In this document: piece after piece, positions 30,183 through 38,540 of the stretch
Numbering within the stretch: position 1 is the first letter of the stretch
Layout: each line of letters opens with the position of its first letter
NCBI RefSeq assembly: GCF_900115065.1
Contig: NZ_FOVE01000003.1
Coordinates: 124,001 to 188,000, forward strand
Reading direction: 5' to 3'
Length of the DNA: 64,000 bases
Source: Formivibrio citricus
GTDB taxonomy: Bacteria > Pseudomonadota > Gammaproteobacteria > Burkholderiales > Chitinibacteraceae
Translations under genes and position numbers: made by a program
Notes under the pieces: model-generated
Database searches by the model: none
Told to the model about the DNA's origin: nothing
Seen by the model: the letters and a program-made list of their open reading frames with translations, nothing else

Positions 30183-30752
30183 TTAATTGTCCTGCTTGGT
30201 AAGTTCAAGCTTTTGGATATCAAAACCTTTGTTTGCCAACCGCCCCAGTAGCGCATCATATGATTTCCGATTGACCTTTGGCGTTCTGGAAAGCACCCAA
30301 AGGTATTCCCTGTTCGGCTCGCTCACCGCAGCCAACTGGTAATCATCATCCAGGTCGATAACCCAGTAATTACCCCAGACGGCAGGAATGAAAGAAAGCC
30401 ATGCAGGCGCAAAACTGACCTTGAGCTTGGGGGATGTCGCAGTTCCGATTTGTCTGGCTATTCCGATTGCTTCGCTTATGCCGCCCTCTGCCAATTGGCA
30501 ACGGTTGATGACCTGTACTTTTCCATCCGCCTTGAGGCGATATTCCGCCGAAGTAAAGCCCGCGCATTTCTTCTGAAACCGGTTCGGATATTTGGCGATT
30601 TCGTACCAAGTCCCCATGTAACGAGGAACATCCAGAACTGCGATGGCGGCCAAAGGCTCACTGGCAAGCGATTTTTTATCGACCTCCATGCTGTTCGCGC
30701 CCTCACAGAAAAAGAAGCAGCTCGAAAGAGCCACCATCAAGCAGGATTTCAT
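30183..30752 (-). CDS. blc: Lipocalin family protein (Blc-like)
   Basis: A 189-aa exported protein with an eight-strand lipocalin barrel. The N-terminus is a signal peptide with several Cys (SSCFFFC), possibly lipidated. The first lipocalin motif is YMGTWYEIAKYPNRFQKKC; the later YWVIDLDDDYQLAAVSEPNREYLWVLSRTP matches the Blc C-terminal half. Blc proteins bind fatty acids or lysophospholipids under envelope stress. It is convergent with mnmH with only five bases between. Confidence 0.9.
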   Translation of the reverse strand: MKSCLMVALSSCFFFCEGANSMEVDKKSLASEPLAAIAVLDVPRYMGTWYEIAKYPNRFQKKCAGFTSAEYRLKADGKVQVINRCQLAEGGISEAIGIARQIGTATSPKLKVSFAPAWLSFIPAVWGNYWVIDLDDDYQLAAVSEPNREYLWVLSRTPKVNRKSYDALLGRLANKGFDIQKLELTKQDN

Positions 30753-30781
30753 ACAAAAGCCCCTGTTGCGATGTCTTCGGG

Positions 30782-31255
30782 TCAATCGTCGTCCGAGGTG
30801 TCATGCACCAGCAGAATGGGAATCCGCGTGTGGTGAAGCACGCCTTCGGCCACGCTCCCCATCAGGAAATGCCGGATTCCGCCGCGCCCGTGCGTGCCCA
30901 TGACGATCAGGTCCGCCTTCCAGTCGGCTGCGGCCTTGACTATCGCATCGCAGATTTTGCCGCCGAATTTTTCCACCAGCCGCGTATCCGTTTCGATGCC
31001 GGCCGCTTGCAACGGTTGGGCTCGGGCCTCAAGACTGCGGTGCAGCGCCGCCCGTCGGTCATCGTGTTCCCGCTCGGCTTCGCTCAACCGTAATTCGTGG
31101 GCGAGTTCCAGCGGGTCGTCTGCGAACTGCGAGGTGTCGACGACTTGGGCAAGACAGATTCTGGCGTGGAGTGCGGCAGCCAGACGGCTGGCCTCTTCAA
31201 CGACGCAGGCGCTGGATTCATCGGCACCGACCGGGACAAAGATTCTTTGATACAT
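30782..31255 (-). CDS. Universal stress protein, UspA family
   Basis: A 157-aa cytoplasmic protein with the ATP-binding-type motif GTHGRGGIRHFLMGSVAEG (G-2x-G-9x-G(S/T)), so an ATP-binding member. It begins MYQRIFVPVGADES, and an AAGGAG site precedes the ATG at 31255. It is upstream of blc on the same strand with a 29-base gap. It probably helps survive starvation or stress; specific partners are unknown. Confidence 0.92.
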   Translation of the reverse strand: MYQRIFVPVGADESSACVVEEASRLAAALHARICLAQVVDTSQFADDPLELAHELRLSEAEREHDDRRAALHRSLEARAQPLQAAGIETDTRLVEKFGGKICDAIVKAAADWKADLIVMGTHGRGGIRHFLMGSVAEGVLHHTRIPILLVHDTSDDD

Positions 31256-31330
31256 GATCTGCTCCTTGGGATGAAGGGCCTCTCTGCCTTCATCATAGGA
31301 GCCGGGGAACACGGGCGCCACGCCGCCCTG

Positions 31331-32545
31331 TCAAACATCCAGCCACACCGGCGCAAACCCGCCGCCCGGCGTGCGGAAGTTGGTAGTCTGGCCTTGATAG
31401 AGCCGCGCCGCGAATAGCTGCGCCTTGCCGGCGTAGCTATAGACACGGATATCGACCTTGAAGCGTTGCGGCTCGCCGCCGATTGCCTGCTCGCACTCTC
31501 CGGGCGGCACCAGCCGCTGCGCCACATAGCCGCCCTGCTGGATTTCCTCCCACACCCGTTTGGTGAGCTTGTCGCCCCGGTAGGCCGCCTTGCTGCCGTA
31601 ACCGGCATTGGGCTTGAAAAACCACTGCCGGCGTTCGGCCCATAATGCCTCCGCATCTTCCGGTGTCACCAGCCGGGTGGGCGGCGTACCACTGACCAGC
31701 GTCCGGATGATTTGCTGATCGGCGCCGAGCGCGGCCAGTTGCGCGGCATCGCACAGCGTCAGCAGGTTGCGCTTGTCCGCGTACAGCGCATGGGCGCGCG
31801 GGTGCGGTGTGAGCACCACGCCATCTTGCAGGTACGCCGCGCGGATGGCGGCCAGTTCAGGCGCTGCAAGGTAAAAATCAGTGAGCCGGTTGTAGACCAG
31901 ATCGACAGGCTGGCCATCATGCAAGAGCTGCGCGCCATCCCAGGTCAGTTCCTCCGGCGCGGCAATCACGGCCTCGATGCCGTGGCGCAGGAAGAGTTGC
32001 CGGAACAGCTCGAATTCCGGTGCCAGAAACTGGCCGGCCGGCGCTTCGTCGACAATCGCAATGCGCCGCAACGGCAGATCACCCCGCTCCGCTTGCCACT
32101 CGGCGTGGAACATGGCGATGAAATCGCTTTCCTGCGCATCGAGATCGGTTGGTGCCAGCGCGTTCGGGCTGCACGCCCGCATGGCCTGCGCCAGCAAGAG
32201 GTTCAGCATCGCCCCGCCGGCATTGGTGTTGATCTCGATGACCTGCGGGCCCTGCTCGCCCAGATGAAAATCGAAACCGTAAAACACCCCGCGCGCGGCC
32301 GGTTGGTGACGCGCAATCGCCGGGGCACGCGCCAGCGCCTGTTCCTGCCATGCCGGCAAGGCTACGACCGCTTCCACCGCGGCAATGTAATCGCACATCC
32401 GGTCAATACCCCGCCGCGAGAGCTGCAGCGCCGAGGGGGCGAACAGGTTGGGACGGGTAATGGAAAGCGGCGCGTCCAGGCCGGCAGAAAACAGGCGGGC
32501 TTCGAGTCGGGACTGGAGGGCGGCGAAATCAGGGGTAACAAGCAT
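31331..32545 (-). CDS. ATP-grasp-like protein of unknown substrate
   Basis: A 404-aa soluble protein I cannot assign to a named enzyme. The first half has EINTNAGGAMLNLLLAQAM (about residues 108-126). The second has an ATP-grasp-like KPNAGYGSKAAYRGDKLTKR (about 312-331) and FKVDIRVYSYAGKAQLFAAR near the end. The order of these elements resembles glutathionylspermidine-synthase-like or permuted ATP-grasp ligases. It lies 42 bases downstream of arsM on the same strand, so it may be co-transcribed. No good ribosome site is seen. Confidence 0.5.
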   Translation of the reverse strand: MLVTPDFAALQSRLEARLFSAGLDAPLSITRPNLFAPSALQLSRRGIDRMCDYIAAVEAVVALPAWQEQALARAPAIARHQPAARGVFYGFDFHLGEQGPQVIEINTNAGGAMLNLLLAQAMRACSPNALAPTDLDAQESDFIAMFHAEWQAERGDLPLRRIAIVDEAPAGQFLAPEFELFRQLFLRHGIEAVIAAPEELTWDGAQLLHDGQPVDLVYNRLTDFYLAAPELAAIRAAYLQDGVVLTPHPRAHALYADKRNLLTLCDAAQLAALGADQQIIRTLVSGTPPTRLVTPEDAEALWAERRQWFFKPNAGYGSKAAYRGDKLTKRVWEEIQQGGYVAQRLVPPGECEQAIGGEPQRFKVDIRVYSYAGKAQLFAARLYQGQTTNFRTPGGGFAPVWLDV

Positions 32546-32587
32546 GAGGGCTAACCGATGGATATTGTTTTTGTCTGGGTGCCCGGA

Positions 32588-33370
32588 TCAGGCGGGCTTG
32601 CATGCTTCAATGGTCGCGGAAGCGACATGCGCTTCCATGCCGCGCCCCGGAAACCAGTCCTTGATGAATTCGCGGCTTTCCGGGCGAACATGGATGGCGA
32701 CTTGTTCAAAACCGATGGCTGCCAGCATCTGTTCCAGCTCCGCCACGGTCACTGCGCCAGCCACGCAACCGGCAAACGCGGCGAAATCGCCAGCCAACTC
32801 GGGAGGCAGCGGCGCCAGCGCGACAATATCGGAAATCGCCAGCCGGCCACCGGGGCGCAACACGCGAAAGGCTTCGCGGAACGCAGCGGGTTTGTCCGGC
32901 GAGAGGTTGATCACGCAATTGGAAAGAATGACATCCACCGCGCCATCCGCCACCGGCAGGCTTTCGATCTCGCCCAGCCGGAATTCGACGTTGCCCAAGC
33001 CGGCCCGGCTGGCATGGCTGCGCGCCTTGTCGAGCATTTCCGGCGTCATGTCCACGCCGATCACCCGGCCGGCTTCGCCGACCTGGCGCGCGGCAAGCAA
33101 CACATCCAGCCCGCCCCCGCACCCCAGATCCAGCACGATCTGGCCGGGTTTCAGGCTGGCAATGGCCAACGGATTGCCGCAGCCCAAGCCCATGTCGGCG
33201 CCCGCCGGCAAGGCATCCAGATCGCCGGCTTCATACCCCAGATGCCGCGAATCGACAGCCGCCGGGCCGGCACAGCAACTGGAAGCCGCACAGCCACACC
33301 CGCCCTGCCCGCGTGCAACCTGGGCATAGTTCCGGCGGATGGCGTTGCGAAAATCGTGCTTGTTGCGCAT
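32588..33370 (-). CDS. arsM: Arsenite methyltransferase ArsM
   Basis: SAM-dependent enzyme that methylates As(III) to methyl and dimethyl arsenicals. 260 aa. The three cysteines needed in ArsM are present: Cys64 in GLGCGNP, Cys152 in LSNCVINLSPDK and Cys202 in FAGCVAGA. The SAM loop VLDLGCGGGLDV is at about 79-90. An extra Cys-rich N-terminal segment (CGCAASSCC, 25-33) might aid metal capture. It is the downstream part of the ars region and nine bases after the thioredoxin-like gene. Confidence 0.95.
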   Translation of the reverse strand: MRNKHDFRNAIRRNYAQVARGQGGCGCAASSCCAGPAAVDSRHLGYEAGDLDALPAGADMGLGCGNPLAIASLKPGQIVLDLGCGGGLDVLLAARQVGEAGRVIGVDMTPEMLDKARSHASRAGLGNVEFRLGEIESLPVADGAVDVILSNCVINLSPDKPAAFREAFRVLRPGGRLAISDIVALAPLPPELAGDFAAFAGCVAGAVTVAELEQMLAAIGFEQVAIHVRPESREFIKDWFPGRGMEAHVASATIEACKPA

Positions 33371-33379
33371 GGCGGCCGA

Positions 33380-33613
33380 TCAGCGCTTGATCCAGCTTTT
33401 GACTTCCGGAACGGTCGGAATCTTGCCGGTGGAAACCACCTTGCCATCAATCGCCACGCCGGGGGTCGCCATCACGCCGGCCGCCGCCATTGCCGCGTAA
33501 TCGCTGACTTTTTCCAGGGTAAAAGCCACCCCTTCGGCTTCGAGAACATCGCGCACGATTTCTGCGGTTTTGTTGCAACGGGCACAGCCCGGACCATAGA
33601 CGGTGACTTTCAT
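33380..33613 (-). CDS. Small thioredoxin/glutaredoxin-like protein (CARC active site)
   Basis: A 77-aa thioredoxin-fold domain of the MTH895/TM0979 type. It begins MKVTVYGPGCARCNKTAEIV with a CxxC (Cys10-Cys13); the cis-proline is in MATPGVAIDG. Small proteins of this type accompany DUF318 permeases and arsenic genes in many genomes. It may reduce or shuttle thiol-bound metalloid to ArsM or the permeases (inference). SD GGAG precedes the ATG. Confidence 0.88.
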   Translation of the reverse strand: MKVTVYGPGCARCNKTAEIVRDVLEAEGVAFTLEKVSDYAAMAAAGVMATPGVAIDGKVVSTGKIPTVPEVKSWIKR

Positions 33614-33755
33614 GGAGATACTCCTTGCAGGGTTAAAACGGGTTCTGCCAAATGGCAGCAGATTATTTCAAAAATGGCCAATTACAAAATGGGTGGCAGG
33701 TATGTGCCCGTTGCGGACGAACACCACCGAAACCAACTACGAAGAAAGCCCAATG

Positions 33756-33790
33756 GTAGGGTGGGTTCAAAGCGAAGCGTAACCCACCAA
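33756..33790. repeat. Palindromic repeat with GCGAAGCG core, copy 1
   Basis: GGTGGGTT (33760-33767) pairs with AACCCACC (33781-33788) around an AAGCGAAGCGT loop, preceded by GTAG. It lies in the 326-base gap between the thioredoxin-like gene and the AT-rich ORF. The rest of that gap shows nothing recognisable. Confidence 0.7.
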
Positions 33791-33888
33791 ATCATGGTTG
33801 CCGACGGCTTAATAAAGTTTCACCGCCCCCATTTAAAACGAATTTGAATTTCAAACTTTATTCAGCGTGGGGCAATCATCGCCACACA

Positions 33889-33926
33889 TCCGGCGCACTG
33901 CGCTACGCTTCGAGTGCACCCTACGG
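33889..33926. repeat. Palindromic repeat with GCGAAGCG core, copy 2
   Basis: GCACT...AGTGC around CTACGCTTCG, ending CACCCTACGG. It is the reverse orientation of copy 1 and lies just after the 3' end of the AT-rich ORF. Confidence 0.65.
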
Positions 33927-33939
33927 CCCTGTTACTCAA

Positions 33940-34890
33940 TCATTGAATAGGAAGTTCGTTCATTTCATCGCCGAAATAAAGCTCGACTTTGTCGCCTTCT
34001 ATGAAAATTGCGTCTTGGCGATTATCAAATCCCGCTTCGCTCCAGAATCCCTTGAATTGTGCTGCAGCGGTATTGAATCTGAAATTTTCATTGAGAATGT
34101 ATCCGTAATTGTTCAGCCCGGTCCCATATAAGCCATCCTCACCCTTTGGATAGCTCTGAAACTTTGTTAAGTTGTAATGCGGATTTAGCAGGCTTACGAA
34201 TGCCTTCTCTGCATCAGCAATTACCCTTTCTGGCTCCGCACCTTGAAAAAATCCATAATCATCATCTTCCGCTGTTATGGTCTGAATACTGAATGGCTCA
34301 ATACCATAGAGGAATAAGATAATTTCGTCAGATGGATGAGCTCCGGGCTTTCGAGCACGTTCCTCCGACAACACCCTGAGTCGTCCATGATGGGCATTCT
34401 TTATGAGGCGCTGATAGCTATCCTGCTGCTTTGCAATACCAACATATAAAAGATCGTAGTCACAAACCAAATCGTGACGTGTAAAGCCTTCCAGATAGGG
34501 AGTGCAACGAGCCACATGCCAATACACAGAGTCGGGCGTAAGCCAAACTTTCACATGAGTACCTTTCTTTGTGCCCCCTAAAAGCACCGCCCCACCAGTA
34601 AGTTTAATCTCACTATTATCTTGAATTTCACTGCATTTTGAAAGGTGAATCACGCCGGAATCAACCACTTCAGAGCCAACTTGTATTTCCAAATAAATTT
34701 TCCCCTCTTTCTTATCAACCCGGTAATTTACAAAGCTGGCCTGTGCCCGTGCAGCAATCATATATAACTTGCTCTGTCGCAAATATTGTGCAACGTGTTG
34801 GTTTGCCTTGTTAACCAACAGTTCGACATTACGATTTGTAAATGGAGGAAAAATTGTTTTAAGAAAATTAATTTGTGACTTTCGCCCCAT
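33940..34890 (-). CDS. AT-rich gene of unknown function, GIY-YIG-like segment
   Basis: A 316-aa soluble protein from ATG 34890 (AGGA eight bases upstream); the frame continues to 34977 but through a repeat. Base composition is clearly AT-richer than all neighbours, a sign of transfer. The middle segment YDLLYVGIAKQQDSYQRLIK followed by NAHHGRLRVLS, with acidic residues later (DAEKAFVSLLNPHYNLTKF), is reminiscent of a GIY-YIG nuclease core, but this is weak. The gene breaks up the ars run and is flanked by palindromic repeats on both sides. No function is claimed. Confidence 0.65.
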   Translation of the reverse strand: MGRKSQINFLKTIFPPFTNRNVELLVNKANQHVAQYLRQSKLYMIAARAQASFVNYRVDKKEGKIYLEIQVGSEVVDSGVIHLSKCSEIQDNSEIKLTGGAVLLGGTKKGTHVKVWLTPDSVYWHVARCTPYLEGFTRHDLVCDYDLLYVGIAKQQDSYQRLIKNAHHGRLRVLSEERARKPGAHPSDEIILFLYGIEPFSIQTITAEDDDYGFFQGAEPERVIADAEKAFVSLLNPHYNLTKFQSYPKGEDGLYGTGLNNYGYILNENFRFNTAAAQFKGFWSEAGFDNRQDAIFIEGDKVELYFGDEMNELPIQ

Positions 34891-34923
34891 GACTGCCATC
34901 CTATATTCATTGAAATTAGGGCC

Positions 34924-34953
34924 GTAGGTGCGATTAGCGAAGCGTAATCGCAC
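34924..34953. repeat. Palindromic repeat with GCGAAGCG core, copy 3
   Basis: GTGCGATTA (34928-34936) pairs with TAATCGCAC (34945-34953) around GCGAAGCG. It lies upstream of the AT-rich ORF and was probably read through as extra N-terminal codons in an over-long frame. Confidence 0.75.
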
Positions 34954-34998
34954 GCATGTTTTGATTTTACGTGCCATTTTCCACAGTCAACGCTCAAG

Positions 34999-36441
34999 TC
35001 AGCCCTGGTTCTGCAAAGGTTTTTTCCGGCCCATCCTATGCAACAACCCGACCAGCAGGACAATAAAACCGCCAACTCCCGCAATCAATAGCGCCAAAGA
35101 AACCTCATCCACCCATGCACCATAGGTCAAGCCGGCGAGCGTGGAAAACAGCGCCACCAGTCCGACATAGGTCCAGGCCTTCTGCTTGCCGATGATCGCC
35201 GAGGTGATCAGGATGCTTTGCAAGGATAGCTCGGGATCGGCCATCAGGTAGGCGATCAGCGGGCCCGGGTGCATGCCGAGCGACAGGAACATCCTGGCGA
35301 TGGGCACTTCGACCAGCGTCGGGAAGTACATGAAAACCCCGAACACCACCCCGGCAAAATTGGCCGACAGCGAATTGGTGCCGGCCACCAGTTGAATCCA
35401 TTCCGGCTGAATGAAGGTGCGGATCACACCGACCAGAAACACGCCGACCACCAGCAAGGGGAATATCTTCTGCACGAAACGCCAGGTTTCCCACAGCCAC
35501 ATCTGTCTATCCCACGCCTCGAAACGCCGCGCCAGCGGAAGCAACACCACACACAGCAGCGCAACGGCCAACGTGCGGCCGGTCAGCGTGACGACCAGAC
35601 CGGATGCGCCGACCTTGATGCCAATGGCGGCAAAAACCAGCGTCAGCGCGGTCAACCCCAGCGCTAGCGGGGTGAGGCGGTTGAACCCTTGGTCGGCCTT
35701 CCCCAATCCGCGCCAGGCGGCGGCGCCGAGCAAGGCCAGCAGCAGAATCAGCACACCGCCTTGCAGGCTCAAACCTTCGGCCCCCTTCAATTCATCGACG
35801 GGAACGGCGCGATCCAGCAGCGCCTGAATTGCGACGGCAGCGCTGGAGGGCAGTTCCAGACTGGCAAGCGGTGTCGTCAGTAAATCTACCTTGAGCGTTC
35901 CGGCGATCAGCAGCGCAACCAGCGCCAGCAGGAAAACCAGCGTCTGCCGGGAAATCGCTTCGCCCTTGGCAAAGATGGCGCTATCGGCAAGACGCGCGGC
36001 ATCGTCGCGGCGAAAAACAATCGCCATGATCATGCCGATGCCCACACCGAAACTCAGCGCCAGCACGATGCGCGCAATGGCAAAATCCGCGCCCAGCGCC
36101 ACGCCGGTATAGGACAGCGCCAGAATGTTGGCCGCCGGGGCAAAAAACAGAAAAGTAATCGCGGGGCCGAGCCCGGCCCCCTTCTTGTAGATACCGGCAA
36201 ACAACGGCTGCACGGTGCAGGAGCAGACCGCGAGCAGGCTGCCCGCTCCGGCTGCGGCGGGATAGGCCACCCACTTCGGCGCATCCGGCCCCAGATAGCG
36301 GATGATGGCCTGCTGCGGCACCAAGGCCGACAGCGCGCCGGCGATGAAAAACGCGGGAACCAGGCAGAGCAGGACGTGAGCAGCCAGATAAGACGCAACA
36401 CTGGCAAACCCGCTCTGAATGGCTGCGTACAGAATATCCAT
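34999..36441 (-). CDS. DUF318/ArsP-family permease, long form
   Basis: A 480-aa inner-membrane protein with ten or more hydrophobic segments in two halves. The first half has LLAVCSCTVQPLFAGIYKKGAGLGP, the CSC-type motif of DUF318 permeases; the second half has FGVFMYFPTLVEVPIARMF. GGGAGG precedes the ATG. Long relatives (SO_0444 type) are implicated in copper, zinc or arsenic efflux. Its place between a DGC-domain protein and the CARC thioredoxin suggests export of thiol-bound metal or organoarsenicals; substrate not proven. Confidence 0.82.
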   Translation of the reverse strand: MDILYAAIQSGFASVASYLAAHVLLCLVPAFFIAGALSALVPQQAIIRYLGPDAPKWVAYPAAAGAGSLLAVCSCTVQPLFAGIYKKGAGLGPAITFLFFAPAANILALSYTGVALGADFAIARIVLALSFGVGIGMIMAIVFRRDDAARLADSAIFAKGEAISRQTLVFLLALVALLIAGTLKVDLLTTPLASLELPSSAAVAIQALLDRAVPVDELKGAEGLSLQGGVLILLLALLGAAAWRGLGKADQGFNRLTPLALGLTALTLVFAAIGIKVGASGLVVTLTGRTLAVALLCVVLLPLARRFEAWDRQMWLWETWRFVQKIFPLLVVGVFLVGVIRTFIQPEWIQLVAGTNSLSANFAGVVFGVFMYFPTLVEVPIARMFLSLGMHPGPLIAYLMADPELSLQSILITSAIIGKQKAWTYVGLVALFSTLAGLTYGAWVDEVSLALLIAGVGGFIVLLVGLLHRMGRKKPLQNQG

Positions 36442-36473
36442 GCGCCCTCCCCCGACCTGATTTTGTTTGAACT

Positions 36474-36550
36474 CGTCACCCCGGCGCAGGCCGGGGTCCA
36501 GTGGCTTGAAGTGGCTTGGTTGCTGGATACCGGCCTGCGCCGGTATGACG
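36474..36550. repeat. 77-bp inverted repeat element, copy 1
   Basis: Begins CGTCACCCCGGCGCAGGCCG and ends with GGCCTGCGCCGGTATGACG. Two stem-loops face each other around a 25-base centre. The same 77-base layout recurs at 50017-50093 and 61426-61502. Confidence 0.85.
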
Positions 36551-36582
36551 GCAAAAATTCAAACTTCAAAGGGCCGCATCAA

Positions 36583-36627
36583 TAGTCAGTCACGTAGATC
36601 TGCCATGTTCGGCACGCACCGCAGGCT
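36583..36627. repeat. AGTCAGTCAC repeat, partial copy
   Basis: TAGTCAGTCACGTAGATC followed by TGCCATGTTCGGCACGC. It matches the left ends of the elements at 53484 and 56344 with several mismatches and lacks the right end. Confidence 0.55.
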
Positions 36628-36656
36628 CAAACTACGCCAGCCGCTGTACCGATACT

Positions 36657-37034
36657 TTACGGTTGCAGCACCCTGCGAGCCGCAGCGACAACACTGTCGA
36701 TATTTTCCTGCGTAGCCGGAGAGCAGCCCTTTTCCAGCCCCAGCTCAGCCAGTTGTACGCGCTGGAAATCCGTAAAGCCGGCTTTCTTGAGCACCATGCT
36801 CGCGCAAGCCGCCGGGCAGGCATCAATCGCCAGAATTGCACTGGCCGCGCGGGTCTTTTCCAGTGGCGCCGGGTTGCCGCTTGCCACCGCAGACAGGCAG
36901 TACATCTGCCCCACGCCGGAACGCGACAACTGCCGTGCAGCCCGATCCGCCACTTCGCCGACATCGGCCGCGCCTGAACAGGCAAAAATCAGTCTCGGCC
37001 CAACGGAACAACTGCAACTTGCTGCTTCACTCAT
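36657..37034 (-). CDS. DGC-domain putative zinc-binding protein
   Basis: A 125-aa Cys-rich protein. It starts MSEAASCSCS; further Cys are in LIFACSGAADVGEVADRAAR, MYCLSAV, the DGC-like AIDACPAACA (about residues 69-78), and KGCSP. This fits the family PF08859, found beside DUF318 permeases and ArsR. It likely binds a thiophilic metal or metalloid and may pass it to the neighbouring permeases. That role is inferred from context. Confidence 0.8.
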   Translation of the reverse strand: MSEAASCSCSVGPRLIFACSGAADVGEVADRAARQLSRSGVGQMYCLSAVASGNPAPLEKTRAASAILAIDACPAACASMVLKKAGFTDFQRVQLAELGLEKGCSPATQENIDSVVAAARRVLQP

Positions 37035-37046
37035 CGTTTTTCTCCA

Positions 37047-38090
37047 TCAGAACAGCGCATTGAAAATATAGCCCACCATCAGGATGCCCACCGCCACGAT
37101 GCCGGCAAACACGGCGATCAGGCGGATCGACAGCACCTTGCGCAGAATCACCATCTCCGGCAGCGAGAGCGCGATAACCGACATCATGAACGCCAGCACC
37201 GTACCCAGCGCCGCGCCTTTGCCCAGGAGGGCCTGCACCACCGGGATCATGCCGGCGGCATTGGAATACATCGGCACACCGATCAACACCGCGAGCGGCA
37301 CCGACCACCAGGCATCCTTGCCCATGATCGCGGCCAGCGCGTTTTCCGGCACGTAGCCGTGAATCCCCGCCCCGATGGCGATCCCGCCGACCAGATACGG
37401 CCAGACCTTGCCGACGATCTCCTTCACATAAGCCACCCCGGCCATGAGGCGCGCATTCCAGTCCAGCTTGGCTTCGTCTTCGCCAGCATGGGCAGGAATC
37501 TGGTAGACCCAGGGCTCGACCCAGCCTTCGAGCTTCAGCAAACCGATCACGAAGCCGGCCACGATAGCCACGCTCAAGCCCAGCAACAGGTAAGCGCCCG
37601 CCACCTTCCAGCCGAACAGGCCGAACAGCAACGCCAGCGCCACTTCGTTGACCATCGGTGCGGAAATCAGGAACGAAAAGGTCACGCCCAGCGGTACGCC
37701 GGCCGTGAGAAAGCCGATGAACAAAGGCACTGCCGAGCAGGAGCAGAACGGTGTAACCACGCCGAGCGATGCTGCGCTGATATTGCCGAAGATCGTACGC
37801 TTGCCCGCCAGCAAGGCGCGGGTACGCTCGGGCGAGAAAAAGGTATGCAGCACGCCCATGCCGAACACCACCAGCGTCAGCAGCATCAAGACCTTGGGCG
37901 TGTCGTAGATAAAGAAACGCACCGCCTCGCCCAGACGGCTTCCGCGCTGCAGCGGCAGCACGGCAAACGCCAGCCAGTCGGCAAACGCTTCAAGCTGCGA
38001 ATAGAGGCCTGCCCACAGCAGCAGCGCCAAACCGGCATAAATCAGCCGGCGGGTAGAGGTAGTGGGAAGGGGTTGAGCAACATCATTCAT
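37047..38090 (-). CDS. arsP: ArsP-type permease (DUF318)
   Basis: A 347-aa inner-membrane permease with about eight to ten hydrophobic segments. The motif TPFCSCSAVPLFIGFLTAGVP holds the vicinal Cys that in ArsP binds trivalent methyl or aromatic arsenicals. Later, GVPMYSNAAGMIPVV and SLPEMVILRKVL are family blocks. The start at 38090 has AGGA upstream; 38108 is an alternative. An ArsR-type operator overlaps its ribosome site. With arsM downstream, export of methylarsenite is the likely job. Confidence 0.87.
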   Translation of the reverse strand: MNDVAQPLPTTSTRRLIYAGLALLLWAGLYSQLEAFADWLAFAVLPLQRGSRLGEAVRFFIYDTPKVLMLLTLVVFGMGVLHTFFSPERTRALLAGKRTIFGNISAASLGVVTPFCSCSAVPLFIGFLTAGVPLGVTFSFLISAPMVNEVALALLFGLFGWKVAGAYLLLGLSVAIVAGFVIGLLKLEGWVEPWVYQIPAHAGEDEAKLDWNARLMAGVAYVKEIVGKVWPYLVGGIAIGAGIHGYVPENALAAIMGKDAWWSVPLAVLIGVPMYSNAAGMIPVVQALLGKGAALGTVLAFMMSVIALSLPEMVILRKVLSIRLIAVFAGIVAVGILMVGYIFNALF

Positions 38091-38112
38091 ATATGCACTT
38101 TCCTGCATTCAT
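38089..38112. promoter_or_regulatory. ArsR-type operator at the arsP start
   Basis: ATATATGCA (38089-38097), six bases, then TGCATTCAT (38104-38112): an inverted repeat with 7 of 9 matches. It spans the arsP ribosome site and the last base of arsR. It has the same half-site and spacing as the site upstream of arsR. Confidence 0.65.
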
Positions 38113-38444
38113 TACACAACGGATTCCCGGCATGAAACACGCGCCAGATCGGCCTGCAACTGGGCGGCGGTTTCCGGCTCCAGCAGCAGATCGTCGAGCA
38201 ACTTGCACGCCCAGCGCGGCAATTCAGGATGCAGGCGGTAGTGCATCCATGTTCCCTGCTTGCGCCAATCCAGCACACCCACAGCGCGAATTTGTGACAG
38301 ATAACGCGACACCTTGGGTTGCGGCAATTCGAGCGCGGCCATCAACTGGCAGACGCACAGCTCGTCGCGCCGGCACAGGAGCGCCAGAATGCGCCGCCGG
38401 TTGGGATCGGAAAGAACAACAAAAAGGGAATCGAGGGAGATCAT
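38112..38444 (-). CDS. arsR: Arsenical-responsive repressor ArsR (CVC type)
   Basis: SmtB/ArsR winged-helix repressor, 110 aa. The As(III)-binding motif ELCVCQLMAALELPQPKVS contains Cys-x-Cys in the recognition-helix region, as in the E. coli R773 type. It is first in the run arsR-arsP-DGC-permease. No ribosome site is visible upstream; the region is AT-rich operator instead, so the message may be leaderless or weakly translated. Confidence 0.94.
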   Translation of the reverse strand: MISLDSLFVVLSDPNRRRILALLCRRDELCVCQLMAALELPQPKVSRYLSQIRAVGVLDWRKQGTWMHYRLHPELPRWACKLLDDLLLEPETAAQLQADLARVSCRESVV

Positions 38445-38450
38445 GAATAT

Positions 38451-38474
38451 AAATATACACTTTTATGCATATAT
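38451..38474. promoter_or_regulatory. ArsR-type operator upstream of arsR
   Basis: AAATATACA (38451-38459), six bases, then TGCATATAT (38466-38474), 7 of 9 matches as an inverted repeat. It begins seven bases before the arsR ATG, so it should autoregulate arsR and the permease operon. Confidence 0.7.
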
Positions 38475-38540
38475 TTCAACCCGCAGCAGATGACAATTAC
38501 AGATAGCTGCCGGCAACAAAAAAGCCCCGCCCAAAAAGCG

